Positions 45,209-54,364 of a DNA stretch of 64,000 bases are shown in pieces. Source of the DNA: Bacteroidia bacterium. GTDB lineage: Bacteria; Bacteroidota; Bacteroidia; J057. The notes below the pieces were generated by a model that searched no databases, was not told the DNA's origin, and worked only from the letters and a program-made list of their open reading frames with translations. Numbering within the stretch: the first letter of the stretch is position 1; every line of letters starts with the position of its first letter. The stretch lies in the NCBI GenBank assembly GCA_030430205.1, contig JAUIGE010000016.1, positions 89,443 to 153,442 of the forward strand. Direction: 5' to 3'. Both the position numbers and the translations under genes were made by a program.

Positions 45209-46729
45209 CTACCGCATTTCGAAACTGATTTGATACGGGAAGGCTTGCGCTTCTCCCGAGATGATTTGTATTTCAAGCTTGTTTTTATCCAGCCCTAAAT
45301 CTCCCAGGCGGTACAGGATTCTTTCTTTTAGCGAATACAGCTTCGCCAATTCAAACTCCATATTGCTCAGCATATCGCCTTCAAAAATGGCGCGCCTTTT
45401 GGTCTTGCCATCTACTTTCCCCAACAAAATCACCCCATCTCCCATGCTTGCGTCATAGGCTTGCTCGGAGAGTTTTTCCAGTTCTTCGGGAGGTAATTTT
45501 GTATAATAAGTCAGTTTAATCCTTACGATCTCCTCCAGATGCGGGTCTTTGCAGATTTCCATCGCATCGCGGATCACATCCGCGCAGATCACGCGGACAA
45601 TGTTTTCGCTTTCGGGCAGGGTCTTCCAATTCATCTCTTTCCTGTCTTCTTCTGCCAGCGAAAAGGAGATTTCCACCCCTGCATTCGCATAGCTATGCGA
45701 AAGGTTGACACGCTCCCGATCGAGGCCATTGGCCTCCAGGACAGGCTGCAATTGTGCCGCCAGCTCGCGCTCCGAGTTCCAGAAGGGCATCCGCTCTTCT
45801 ATCTCTCCGAGGCACCTGGCCGAAGGCGAAAAATTGGCATAACCGCCTAACTCCCAGGTGCTTCCCAGTTGGGAATGCGAATCTATGGCCAGGGTTCCGG
45901 CATATTTGCCTTCATCGACCACGGCTCCGAGCATCATGCCGAAGGTACTGGCACCCGGGCGCATGAAAAGTGCTGCCCAAAACTTTTTTTGGTAGGTAGC
46001 CCGAAGCCAAAGCGAAGTGCCGCCAGCTTTGAGCGAAAAATCGGAGAGCAGGCTGAGTTGCTGCAAGCCTGGCTCCAGGACCAGGCCTTCGCTCACCCAA
46101 AAACCCAATTGAAGGTTGGTGGTCAGGTGTGCCACCTGATCGTAGCGAAAGGTCGCGCCCGCTTCTTCAAACATCATGGGCAGGCGGTTGGCAGCCATGC
46201 TGACTTTGAAGTCGTATTTGCCATCGGCTGTCTGGTAATGGTATTGAAATCCCAGGCTGGCATCGAGCTTCCATACATTGTAGGTATTGCCCTGGAGGAG
46301 ATTGGCATCGCGGTAGTCTTCGATGATCAGGCCGCGATAATCGCGGTAGCGATTGATGGCCCCCAGGCCAATGCCCAGCGAAAAATGATGGCCGTTGACG
46401 GCCTCTATATGAAAGGCGCTGCGCGCCTGAAAGCTGAATAGGTTGTCGCGATGCGCTTTTTCGCGCAGCATGGTGACCCCCCACCCGAAAATGTCTTTTT
46501 CCTTATTTCTGCTATCAAAAGCCAGCAATTGTGCATTCGGTGCATCCTGGATGGGGTTCCATTGGCTGCGGTAGCCAAAGGAGATCGTTTGGCCTGTAGA
46601 GTAGGCCGTAGCGCCCGGATTGTACCAGCTGGGATAAGCGGGTTGAAGCGAAAGCAAGGGCTGCTGTTGCGCTTGCAGCAGCAACAAATTTCCGCCTAGG
46701 AAAACGAGATAAAGTAAAAATCGCTTCAT
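45209..46729 (-). CDS. PorP/SprF-like outer-membrane protein with C-terminal extension
   Basis: The ATG at 46729 (MKRFLLYLVFLGGNLLLLQAQ) provides the signal peptide. Residues 20-330 form the PorP/SprF-type barrel (QPLLSLQPAYPSWYNPGATAYSTGQTISFGYRSQWN, a hallmark opening, then DIFGWGVTMLREKAH). PorP/SprF proteins are partners of type B T9SS cargo such as SprB, and here the gene lies 19 bp downstream of exactly such a cargo gene. About 180 C-terminal residues form an extra domain (ELAKLYSLKERILYRLGDLGLDKNKLEIQI) that looks vaguely like an OmpA-type end; this is unsure. It is the last gene of the ubiquitin-like operon. Confidence 0.84.
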   Translation of the reverse strand: MKRFLLYLVFLGGNLLLLQAQQQPLLSLQPAYPSWYNPGATAYSTGQTISFGYRSQWNPIQDAPNAQLLAFDSRNKEKDIFGWGVTMLREKAHRDNLFSFQARSAFHIEAVNGHHFSLGIGLGAINRYRDYRGLIIEDYRDANLLQGNTYNVWKLDASLGFQYHYQTADGKYDFKVSMAANRLPMMFEEAGATFRYDQVAHLTTNLQLGFWVSEGLVLEPGLQQLSLLSDFSLKAGGTSLWLRATYQKKFWAALFMRPGASTFGMMLGAVVDEGKYAGTLAIDSHSQLGSTWELGGYANFSPSARCLGEIEERMPFWNSERELAAQLQPVLEANGLDRERVNLSHSYANAGVEISFSLAEEDRKEMNWKTLPESENIVRVICADVIRDAMEICKDPHLEEIVRIKLTYYTKLPPEELEKLSEQAYDASMGDGVILLGKVDGKTKRRAIFEGDMLSNMEFELAKLYSLKERILYRLGDLGLDKNKLEIQIISGEAQAFPYQISFEMR

Positions 46730-46748
46730 ATTGATCTGAAAGTCAATG

Positions 46749-49700
46749 TTATCTCTGAATAGTGACGCCGCCGCTTTGCAGCCTTTCTCCTGTGGCCTTT
46801 CGCTCAATAATATACCAATAGGGCCCGTCAGGTGCGTTTCCTCCATCCCAGCGCTTGTCCAGGCTCATGCCTGTATACATCAGGCCTCCGGCCTGGTTGA
46901 AGATCTTGATCTTGTAATCCTCTGGATTCCCATCAACCAGCAGCCTGACTCCCCAATCATCATTGACACCGTCGCCATTGGGCGTAAACATATCGGGGAT
47001 GAAGAAAGTCCCGCTGCCCGGCAGCACTTTTACCAAAATCTCAACCGACTCGCCTATGCAGCTATCTGCAAATACGGGGGTGATGTGGTAAAGCGCTTCC
47101 CCCACAGATCTCGGATCTGTAAAGCTGAAAGTCTGGGCCAAAGGCCCGGCCATCATCCCGGCAGGCAGCTCGGGGCTGGCTTCCAGGAATTCGGAAAGTT
47201 GTACTTCCCACAAATAGGCAACGCCTTCCACATCTGCCTCCGGCAGCAGTTGAAATTCTTTGAGGCTGGTCGCCACAAATTCATCTCCGTTGCTGTAGTT
47301 GGTGATGATGGGAATAGGCAGGATTTCGATGTCGAAATCGTATAGGAGCTTGTTTCCAACAAGCTCATCATTCAATTCATAGAAGATGGTGGTGAGGCCC
47401 ACCGGGAAAATGCCTTCTTTCACCAGCCCGGCGGGCTGGCTGTTGTAGCTCACGAGCGGTGTCCGCTCGCAGGGAAAACGAGCGCTGGGCTCGTTCCAGT
47501 CAATCAATTGCTCTCCACATCTGATGATGTGGGGAGTTTGGGTCAGCCAGACAGCCAGGGCTGTATCCCTGGCGGTGACGCTTATGGAGCAGGGCGTCTT
47601 ATTGCCACTGGAATCCTCGGCTGTGACGGTGAGCGCAAAAGGCTGAGCCACCATCGCACAGGTGATGTTCCATTCGGAAAACTGCACATCAGATATGCCG
47701 CAATTGTCCCATAGACTGACGTCGCTCATCACCTGATCTGCAAAGCCCAGGTCAATCTCCATGCTGTCAGGACAAACTATAGAAGGGAATATTTCATCTA
47801 CTACTGTAACGTATGCCCGGCAACTATCGCCATTGTCATTTTCGTCCAACACCCGCAGAATAAGCTCCTGCACATTTCCAACATCACTGCAAAAAAACTG
47901 ACTGCGGTCAATGCTGATACTCAGCAGGTTGCTCGGGCTACAATTGTCAGTTTTGCTATCCAGTACATCCTCGGGGGTGATGCTTTGCCGGCCACTGGAA
48001 TCAAGTTTGACGGTGATGTTTTTACAGAGGACCTCTGGCTGCGTTTCATCCACAACTATAAAGCGAAAGCTACAAGCTGTGGTATTGTTGCTGGCGTCTG
48101 TGACAGTCAGGGTGATGAGGCTGGTATCAGCCAGCAGGCTTCCAACAGCCGGGAACTGGCTGACTGTCGGCATGGCCGTGCAATTGTCCGTAGGACTGAC
48201 CTTATTGGTGAAATCCGTCAGCATTGCCTGGCAATTTTGATCGGCCGGGACTACTTCTGTAGGCGGGCAGCTGACCTCTGGAGAGATGGTATCTCTGACT
48301 TCTACTATGGGATTGCAAAAGGAAATATTGCCCGAAGAATCCTCTGCGGCAAAGGTGATGCTGTTATTTCCCAAATCAATACAGGAAAAGACATGTTGGT
48401 TAATTGCCACATCTTTTAACATACAATTATCTGTTGCATAGCCAGCTTCTACTGTCTGGATGGTGTCCTGGCCGAGTTCATCAAGATAGAGAATAACCGT
48501 ATTGCAAAATACGAGTGGCTTGATACTGTCCCGTATCAAAACATTTGCCTGGCAGGAGGAACTGTTTGCATTCACATCTGAGGTAGTCAGCCGAAGGACC
48601 TGGCTGCTATTTTGCAGGTCTGTGCAGTCAAAATGGTATTTGTCCAGGAAGACGGTATCGATGCCACAGGCATCTGAAGAGCCCGCATCTATGTCCGAAG
48701 GCAGAATATCTGCCATGCCCATGCTGTCCAGTTGAACCGTCAGGTTCTGGCAAAATGCATCTGGAAGGATGCTGTCTGCGACAGTGACAATCGTCTGGCA
48801 ACTGGCGGTATTGCCGCTGGCATCACTTACTTGCAATGTGACAGCATGTGTACCGACACTGCTGCAGTCGAAAGTAGCCGGGCTGACAGCCAGGCTGAGC
48901 GGGCTGGCGCCACAGTTGTCATCTGAAAGATTGTTCACTTCGGAAGGAGAGAGGCTGTAGCTGCCGCTGGCATCCAGGTAAACCGTAACTGCCTGGCATT
49001 GTGCATCAGGTTGGAGGGTATCCTGTATAGTCAGCTGTGCCTGACAGCTATCGCGATTGCCGTGTATGTCGGTGACAAGCAGCCGGATAGTTGTTGGTAC
49101 CGAACTGCAATCAAAGCTAGTCGGCGGAATGCTGATAGCATCTATGCCGCAATTATCAGAGCTTCCATTTTCAATTTCAGAGGCAGCAAGCTCATAGCTG
49201 CCTTGGGCATCCAGGTAGACAGTCAGAGACTGGCATTGGGCGCTGGGCCGGAGCGTATCCCTGACAGTGATCTGTACATCGCAACTGTCTTCATTCGCAT
49301 GAATATCTTCCACCCAAAGCCTCACCATCACTGGAGAAGCTGTATGTGAGCAATCAAAATTGCCAGAGGATATCCGGATGGTATCGATCGCACAATTGTC
49401 AGATGAGCCATTATCTATATCAGAAGCTGTGATGCTAAAGCTGCCATGGGTATCCAGATAGACAGTCAGGGACTGGCATAGTGCCTGAGGCGATAGGCTA
49501 TCGAGCACAGATATTTGTGCAAGGCAGCTGTCCTCATTGGCGTAGATGTCTGTGGCATGCAGCCACACGGGACGCGGGCTGCCTACATCATTGCATGAAA
49601 AAAAGGTAGGTGCCATAAACACCGAATCCAGGCCGCAATTGTCAGATGAGCCGTTATCTATTTCAGAGGCAGCCAGGGCATAATTTCCTGCTGAATCCAG

Positions 49701-50387
49701 GTACACAGAAATGTCCCTACAAACCACCTCCGGTTTTCTCTTATCTTCCAGCTTGATGAGTGCCTGGCAACTGCTGTCATTTCCAAAAACATCAACCAAT
49801 GAGAGCGTGACTACTTTGCTAAAAGGAGAGATGTCGCTGCATTTGAAAGAATCCTGATTGATGAGCATGCTGGCGATGCCGCAGCCATCAGAAGAGCCAT
49901 TATCTACATCTGAAGGGGCAATCTTATAGCCGCCAAAGGCGTCAAGGTTGAGTGTCAGGTTTTTGCATTTTGCGTTGGGTGCGAGGCTGTCAACGACCTT
50001 GACCAGGGCCTGGCAGCTGCTGCTGTTTTCGCTGGAGTCTTCCACTGTAAGCAGGACGACTTTGGAGAAAGTAGAAACATCGGTGCAGCTAAAATCATCG
50101 CGATTGAGCGACATTGCGGCGATGCCGCAGGAGTCGGACGAGCCGCCATCTACATCAGAGGGCGCTATATATGCCTCTCCCTCTGCATCCAATTGGATGG
50201 TGATATTTTTACAAATAGCTGTGGGGGGAATGCTATCAACGGCTGTCAGGCTTGTATCCTGCATGATCCGGTCAGCCTGTGGCAGGCGGGCAGGTGCAGC
50301 GTCGCCTGAAGGAGAGAAGCTTAGCGGATTGATAAATAATCCTACGCAAAGAATCAGGGTTGCATGTATAAAGATGCTGTATTTCAT
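46749..50387 (-). CDS. Giant HYR-like repeat protein with T9SS type B (gliding-motility) sorting domain
   Basis: The 1212-residue product has a signal peptide (IFIHATLILCVGLFI). About eleven tandem repeats of roughly 80 residues follow, most with the core CQSLTVYLD...G...ASEIDNGSSDNCGID and ending AQITVRD. They resemble HYR/Ig-like domains and contain one true HYR-type unit (VSCPPTEVVPADQNC). The last about 90 residues (FIPDMFTPNGDGVNDDWGV, YKIKIFNQAGGLMYT, RWDGGNAPDGPYWYII) are the gliding-motility-associated type B sorting domain. It is predicted to be exported to the surface by T9SS with the SprF-like partner encoded next. It is co-transcribed with ubiquitin-like conjugation genes 15 bp upstream. 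Confidence 0.9.
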   Translation of the reverse strand: MKYSIFIHATLILCVGLFINPLSFSPSGDAAPARLPQADRIMQDTSLTAVDSIPPTAICKNITIQLDAEGEAYIAPSDVDGGSSDSCGIAAMSLNRDDFSCTDVSTFSKVVLLTVEDSSENSSSCQALVKVVDSLAPNAKCKNLTLNLDAFGGYKIAPSDVDNGSSDGCGIASMLINQDSFKCSDISPFSKVVTLSLVDVFGNDSSCQALIKLEDKRKPEVVCRDISVYLDSAGNYALAASEIDNGSSDNCGLDSVFMAPTFFSCNDVGSPRPVWLHATDIYANEDSCLAQISVLDSLSPQALCQSLTVYLDTHGSFSITASDIDNGSSDNCAIDTIRISSGNFDCSHTASPVMVRLWVEDIHANEDSCDVQITVRDTLRPSAQCQSLTVYLDAQGSYELAASEIENGSSDNCGIDAISIPPTSFDCSSVPTTIRLLVTDIHGNRDSCQAQLTIQDTLQPDAQCQAVTVYLDASGSYSLSPSEVNNLSDDNCGASPLSLAVSPATFDCSSVGTHAVTLQVSDASGNTASCQTIVTVADSILPDAFCQNLTVQLDSMGMADILPSDIDAGSSDACGIDTVFLDKYHFDCTDLQNSSQVLRLTTSDVNANSSSCQANVLIRDSIKPLVFCNTVILYLDELGQDTIQTVEAGYATDNCMLKDVAINQHVFSCIDLGNNSITFAAEDSSGNISFCNPIVEVRDTISPEVSCPPTEVVPADQNCQAMLTDFTNKVSPTDNCTAMPTVSQFPAVGSLLADTSLITLTVTDASNNTTACSFRFIVVDETQPEVLCKNITVKLDSSGRQSITPEDVLDSKTDNCSPSNLLSISIDRSQFFCSDVGNVQELILRVLDENDNGDSCRAYVTVVDEIFPSIVCPDSMEIDLGFADQVMSDVSLWDNCGISDVQFSEWNITCAMVAQPFALTVTAEDSSGNKTPCSISVTARDTALAVWLTQTPHIIRCGEQLIDWNEPSARFPCERTPLVSYNSQPAGLVKEGIFPVGLTTIFYELNDELVGNKLLYDFDIEILPIPIITNYSNGDEFVATSLKEFQLLPEADVEGVAYLWEVQLSEFLEASPELPAGMMAGPLAQTFSFTDPRSVGEALYHITPVFADSCIGESVEILVKVLPGSGTFFIPDMFTPNGDGVNDDWGVRLLVDGNPEDYKIKIFNQAGGLMYTGMSLDKRWDGGNAPDGPYWYIIERKATGERLQSGGVTIQR

Positions 50388-50401
50388 ACGGCTAAGCCTT
50401 G

Positions 50402-52219
50402 CTAAAATCTTTTTTGGATTTTTATGGCAGAAGGAAGCTGTGCAGATGAGGCACGGGAAGGAGCGGGTTTGTCCTTGCTTACTTCATTTTTTACGGTAAA
50501 CATCATACGCGTAATGCCTTCTGGTCCCAATTGTATTTCGTCTTTATCCCTCAACTCATAAGACTTATTAAGGGGAATTTCACGCCCATTGAGCCATACA
50601 GGATGGAGTGGTTTGATAAATACTTTTCCCTCTTTATAGCTGAGTTCAGCATGTTTGGGCTGCACTTCAGGGTCCAGATCAGACCATTTGACAAACACAT
50701 AGCAGGCTGAGTCCGTGCCAATATGAATGTCCATGCCTGTTTTGAGCCATTTGCTGATAGGGTTTACCCTTCGGAATTCCGCCGGACTGAGATAGGTTAA
50801 TTCGAAGTCTTCGTAGCTCCGGATCACCGATACCAAAGTATAAGCCAAAATAGCGCCTAAGATGATAAAGGCAATCATTTTTGTCCATTCGAAGCTATTT
50901 CTTCCCCATGCATATTCATTGAGCAGAAAAGGAAGGTAGTAGAGCAAAAAGGCAATACTGCCTGCCAGGCTACCGCCTATGAGACCTCGGAAAAGGTGAA
51001 TGCTGGAGCGAATACTGAGCGAGATGCCCAGTACCAGTCCAAAAAGCATCCAGCTGAGCAGGCCTCGTACAAAGCTCAGGTTTTCTCCAAAAATTTCCTT
51101 GAAGAGCAAAAAAGTGCCAAAAAAGACCAGCGTTGAGACAAGGGCACCCAGCCCGGCCCTGATGAGGATTCTTCCCCAGGAAAATTGACGGGATTGCCCG
51201 TTTTCCTCTGCCCAGGCCAGCATAATGCTCAAAAATAAGCCCAGCGAAAAGCCCGTCAGGCTATCTCTCAGCAAGGCATAGCCATTCCCGTCGCCTGACA
51301 GTTCCCCCAAAAATGAATACAGTCCCTGAAGGGGTAAAGCAGAAATTCCAATCATGCACAACCAGGCCAAAAGGCCTCCCAGGGCCCCAAACCAAACCCA
51401 GTTGAGCATACGGTAAGGCCCTTGCTGGCTGAAAAATACTTCTCCGGCGCTGATACCTTCCCCTTCTGAGCAACTGCCTGTCAGGCCCGGCGTATGCCGC
51501 AGGCAGCCGGGATAGTTGACGCATTTGTTGTCGAGCAGCTTCCAGGTATCCAGGTGGTGGATTTGCCTGCATTTGATCACTACTCTGTCTGCTTCATCAA
51601 AGGGTTGAAGCGTATAGGGATCGCTGCGGGCATATTGCTTTTTGTCAATCTTTTCATACCTCCTGACATATTTTCTCAAAAAGCCCAGGCGCTTGATACC
51701 GGGCAGGAACTGGCTGAAAATTGCCAGGAAAAAGGCCACGATCAGGGCCCCTGCCAGGGCAAGCAATTGCCAGTCTACATAGCCCAGATTTACCGGATTG
51801 GTGGGGCTACCTATCACAAACTGCTTCTCAGCCATCAGGCTGCCCCCCGCCAACTGCGCCCGCAGGCTGCGCACCTCGCCCCTATACAGCGCCTCATGGG
51901 CGCTTGCCTGAAAATCATACCCATGTATATGGAAAATGTGCAAAGCCTGTGTGCTTTGCTTTTGGCGGGAGAAGTTGTGGATGCGGACTTCGTCCTCTTC
52001 CATCAGCTCAAAGAGCTGCAGGTTGGACTCATCCAGCGTCTGACCAAAGCGTTGGTCATAGAAAGAGATATGCAGCTCAATAGCTTGCTGGTCAGGGCGA
52101 TACAGGATGGAGTCTATGCGCAGCTCGCCATCAGGCAAGTCTGCCTGCTGTGCCTGTAAAGGGAGCATCCCCAGCAAGAGCATCAGACATCCTATGATTC
52201 TACTTCGCTTTCGTTCCAT
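50402..52219 (-). CDS. Polytopic inner-membrane protein with RING-like treble clef and FHA domain
   Basis: The start at 52219 (MERKRSRIIGCLMLLLGMLPLQAQ) gives a signal peptide and a 28-bp overlap with the JAB gene. Residues 25-140 are a periplasmic beta-rich domain. TM1 lies at about 150-170. Residues 205-250 are cytosolic and carry a Cys/His cluster: C217, H221-H222, W226, C233, C239 and C250 in the order C-x3-HH-x3-W-x6-C-x4-GC, which aligns with bacterial RING-like (Prok-RING) treble clefs. Some ligands appear lost. Several more membrane helices (about 270-470) follow. Residues 497-580 form an FHA domain (IHIGTDS, PKHAEL, VWLNGREI, DEIQLG), a phosphothreonine-binding fold. It is a candidate membrane E3-like adaptor for the Ubl pathway. 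Confidence 0.84.
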   Translation of the reverse strand: MERKRSRIIGCLMLLLGMLPLQAQQADLPDGELRIDSILYRPDQQAIELHISFYDQRFGQTLDESNLQLFELMEEDEVRIHNFSRQKQSTQALHIFHIHGYDFQASAHEALYRGEVRSLRAQLAGGSLMAEKQFVIGSPTNPVNLGYVDWQLLALAGALIVAFFLAIFSQFLPGIKRLGFLRKYVRRYEKIDKKQYARSDPYTLQPFDEADRVVIKCRQIHHLDTWKLLDNKCVNYPGCLRHTPGLTGSCSEGEGISAGEVFFSQQGPYRMLNWVWFGALGGLLAWLCMIGISALPLQGLYSFLGELSGDGNGYALLRDSLTGFSLGLFLSIMLAWAEENGQSRQFSWGRILIRAGLGALVSTLVFFGTFLLFKEIFGENLSFVRGLLSWMLFGLVLGISLSIRSSIHLFRGLIGGSLAGSIAFLLYYLPFLLNEYAWGRNSFEWTKMIAFIILGAILAYTLVSVIRSYEDFELTYLSPAEFRRVNPISKWLKTGMDIHIGTDSACYVFVKWSDLDPEVQPKHAELSYKEGKVFIKPLHPVWLNGREIPLNKSYELRDKDEIQLGPEGITRMMFTVKNEVSKDKPAPSRASSAQLPSAIKIQKRF

Positions 52220-52815
52220 GCAATCCAATCCTGATGATTCCATTCAGTTGTCATATCGCCATTTTGTTTTTTTGCCAAAATGACGGTCGGAAAAGGTTCC
52301 AGACAGGGATCTGTGACCATAGCAATATGAAAATCGGCTTTGAAAAAAGCCCAATGCGTCGCCAGATCTATATCTGAAAAAAAAGGAGTATGCCCCGGAT
52401 GGGTGTGAAACCACCCCAGCAATTGTTCGGCGGGATAGGCATCCAGCGCTTTATCAAGCGCAAGCATGGCCGCCGGTCCCAGGCGCAGGCGGTTCGCGCT
52501 TTGAAAGCTCACCTCCGTCGCCGCTATAAAATGCATGATAACTAGCAGGTACTTTCCCTCTGAAGAACGAGCAAATTGTCCTAAAAGGAAGCCTCCCACT
52601 TCGGGAACAGCCTTCTCTTGCAGACTTTGCAACGCCCAATCAAAGATAGCTTGTTTTGCCTGAGGGAAAAAATAACAGCGCTTCACCTGGCTGTCTCCGG
52701 GAATATCAAAAGCTACTGCCTCTGCCTGCTCTGCAATCTGCCTGAGTTGCTTCTCCGTCAAACTGGCCGGAGCGCTTCGCTTTTGGATGACGATATGTTC
52801 ACCGGCTTTATTCAT
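52192..52815 (-). CDS. Soluble JAB/JAMM (MPN+) isopeptidase-like protein
   Basis: The 207-residue cytosolic protein has a complete JAMM zinc-protease motif: E72 (PEVGGFLLG), H137-T-H139 (GWFHTHPGHT), S147 and D150 (HxHx7Sx2D). JAB proteins remove or process ubiquitin-like modifiers. The domain fills residues about 45-195, with a short N-terminal helix before it. It starts 8 bp inside the end of the membrane-anchored JAB gene and overlaps the RING/FHA gene, showing tight translational coupling. The likely role is Ubl maturation or deconjugation. Confidence 0.92.
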   Translation of the reverse strand: MNKAGEHIVIQKRSAPASLTEKQLRQIAEQAEAVAFDIPGDSQVKRCYFFPQAKQAIFDWALQSLQEKAVPEVGGFLLGQFARSSEGKYLLVIMHFIAATEVSFQSANRLRLGPAAMLALDKALDAYPAEQLLGWFHTHPGHTPFFSDIDLATHWAFFKADFHIAMVTDPCLEPFPTVILAKKQNGDMTTEWNHQDWIAWNESEVES

Positions 52816-54364
52816 GCGCCATTTGCAATTTCATGAGTTGTTCCCATTTAAACCATTGGGCGGTGGCGCGGTCGTTGCGGTTGTTCATCTCACCGGTCTT
52901 TTTTCGGGTGAAAAAAGCTGTGTCCAGCCCCTCACTGAGGCTGTCTATGACCATGGCGAGTTGGTATTTTTCCTTGAAAAAACCGTTGTGAATCCGCAGG
53001 TCCGGCTGCGAGAGGAAGAGGCCATGGCCGGGATGTGTGTGAAACCAGGCCAAGGTCTGCAAAGCAGGGTATTTGTCCTGTACTTCGGCCAGTTCGGCCC
53101 AGGCCATGGTCTCAAAGGAAACGCGGTACACACCGCTTTTGCCGGGCGTGATGGGGACAAATTTTTCGAGAAAAATATCCCATTCGCCTTCATTTTGGCC
53201 TTTTTTATATTGCCCGAGGATAAATCCGCCAATCTCAGGCACGGCATCTGAACCTTCTTCTTTGAAGGGGCGGATGTTTTGATCTGTGATAAAACGGTCA
53301 ATCTCATGCATCATGTGCATGTTGAGAAAAAGCTGGTGGATGCTGCTGTCACGCCAGCATTTGTGCAGGGGGAGGACGGTATATTTACCGTCTTTGAAAG
53401 GGCGGGGAACCGCCTTCAATGCCAAAGGCTGTGCCTTGGTGGCTGAGATCGTGGGAGCCGCCATGGGGCGGCTTTGGGCCTGCGTAGCAGGGAGGGGAGT
53501 TGCGGCTTTCTTCTTTTTTCGCCCAAAAAGAAACCACCCCAGCCCTGCCAAAATCGGCAATAGCAGCAACAGAACCCATGGAAAAGAAGAAGTCTTTTCT
53601 CCCTCTACAGGCTGTGGACTAATGGGAGGGATATCTTTATTTTCAATGGGAGATGAACCCCTATTTTGGCTATTGGTTGTCGTTGTGGAAGGATTTTGGG
53701 CTTCTCCTGTATTTTCCCTATCGCTGGTTTGACTTCCATTTTCCGATGGAATAATGGGCTTGGCAGGATCATTTCTATCTCTCTCGCGGGGATTATCCTC
53801 GGTTTGCTGAGGCTTAGGCAGGGAAGCAATAGTTGCCTGCCGGGCGCTATCTTCCTTTTTCGCCTGTACCAGCGGAGGTGTAGTGGCTACCGGCTCCGTT
53901 TTTTCTTCCTTTTCTACTATGCTAAAAGGAATTTTGATCTGTCCGCTATTATTTTCCCCTTTTTTACAACTGACCGCGTAGTTGATCACAAGGGTGTGAC
54001 TGCCTGCACATGCCTCTGTATCTATGGTATACTGAAGAGATACAGTGGAAATATTGTTGGGGTCTTTTTGCTTAAAGCGAAGCGTTTCGGGTTCGGGTGC
54101 CTGGATAAGCTTGCAAGCGGTCTGCTTGCTGGCATCGGTGAGGATCATCTCACATTCTTTTCGCTTGTCGGGAACCCATGCGGGTTCTTCTTCATCTTGT
54201 GTAGACAAAATGACGAGTATACCGGCTCCCTGGGCGTTTATTTTCAGCTTCAGCTGCAGGCCTGCCTGCGATTTGGCATACTTGCCCAGCGCCAGCTCCT
54301 GGGCATGGGTCGTCTGCGTTATGAAAAGCAGCATGAGCGCTATGTATGCGAAAAGCTTTTTCAT
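52808..54364 (-). CDS. Membrane-anchored JAB/JAMM isopeptidase-like protein with periplasmic domain
   Basis: The 518-residue product has a signal peptide (KLFAYIALMLLFITQTTHAQ). Next come a periplasmic Cys-containing beta domain (about 25-150), a Pro/Ser/Asn-rich linker (150-258) and one TM helix (about 260-281) followed by RKKKK, which places the rest in the cytosol. The C-terminal JAB domain (about 325-490) has all motif residues: E377 (VPEIGGFILG), H442-T-H444 (WFHTHPGHG), S452 and D455. This topology could couple a periplasmic signal to cytosolic Ubl removal. It overlaps the upstream periplasmic gene by ATGA. Confidence 0.92.
   Translation of the reverse strand: MKKLFAYIALMLLFITQTTHAQELALGKYAKSQAGLQLKLKINAQGAGILVILSTQDEEEPAWVPDKRKECEMILTDASKQTACKLIQAPEPETLRFKQKDPNNISTVSLQYTIDTEACAGSHTLVINYAVSCKKGENNSGQIKIPFSIVEKEEKTEPVATTPPLVQAKKEDSARQATIASLPKPQQTEDNPRERDRNDPAKPIIPSENGSQTSDRENTGEAQNPSTTTTNSQNRGSSPIENKDIPPISPQPVEGEKTSSFPWVLLLLLPILAGLGWFLFGRKKKKAATPLPATQAQSRPMAAPTISATKAQPLALKAVPRPFKDGKYTVLPLHKCWRDSSIHQLFLNMHMMHEIDRFITDQNIRPFKEEGSDAVPEIGGFILGQYKKGQNEGEWDIFLEKFVPITPGKSGVYRVSFETMAWAELAEVQDKYPALQTLAWFHTHPGHGLFLSQPDLRIHNGFFKEKYQLAMVIDSLSEGLDTAFFTRKKTGEMNNRNDRATAQWFKWEQLMKLQMAHE

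Noticed and set aside
47800..50200. Regular DNA repeats that could suggest a CRISPR array
   Set aside because: The periodicity is about 240 bp and in frame, reflecting the roughly 80-residue protein repeats; there are no short direct repeats with unique spacers.
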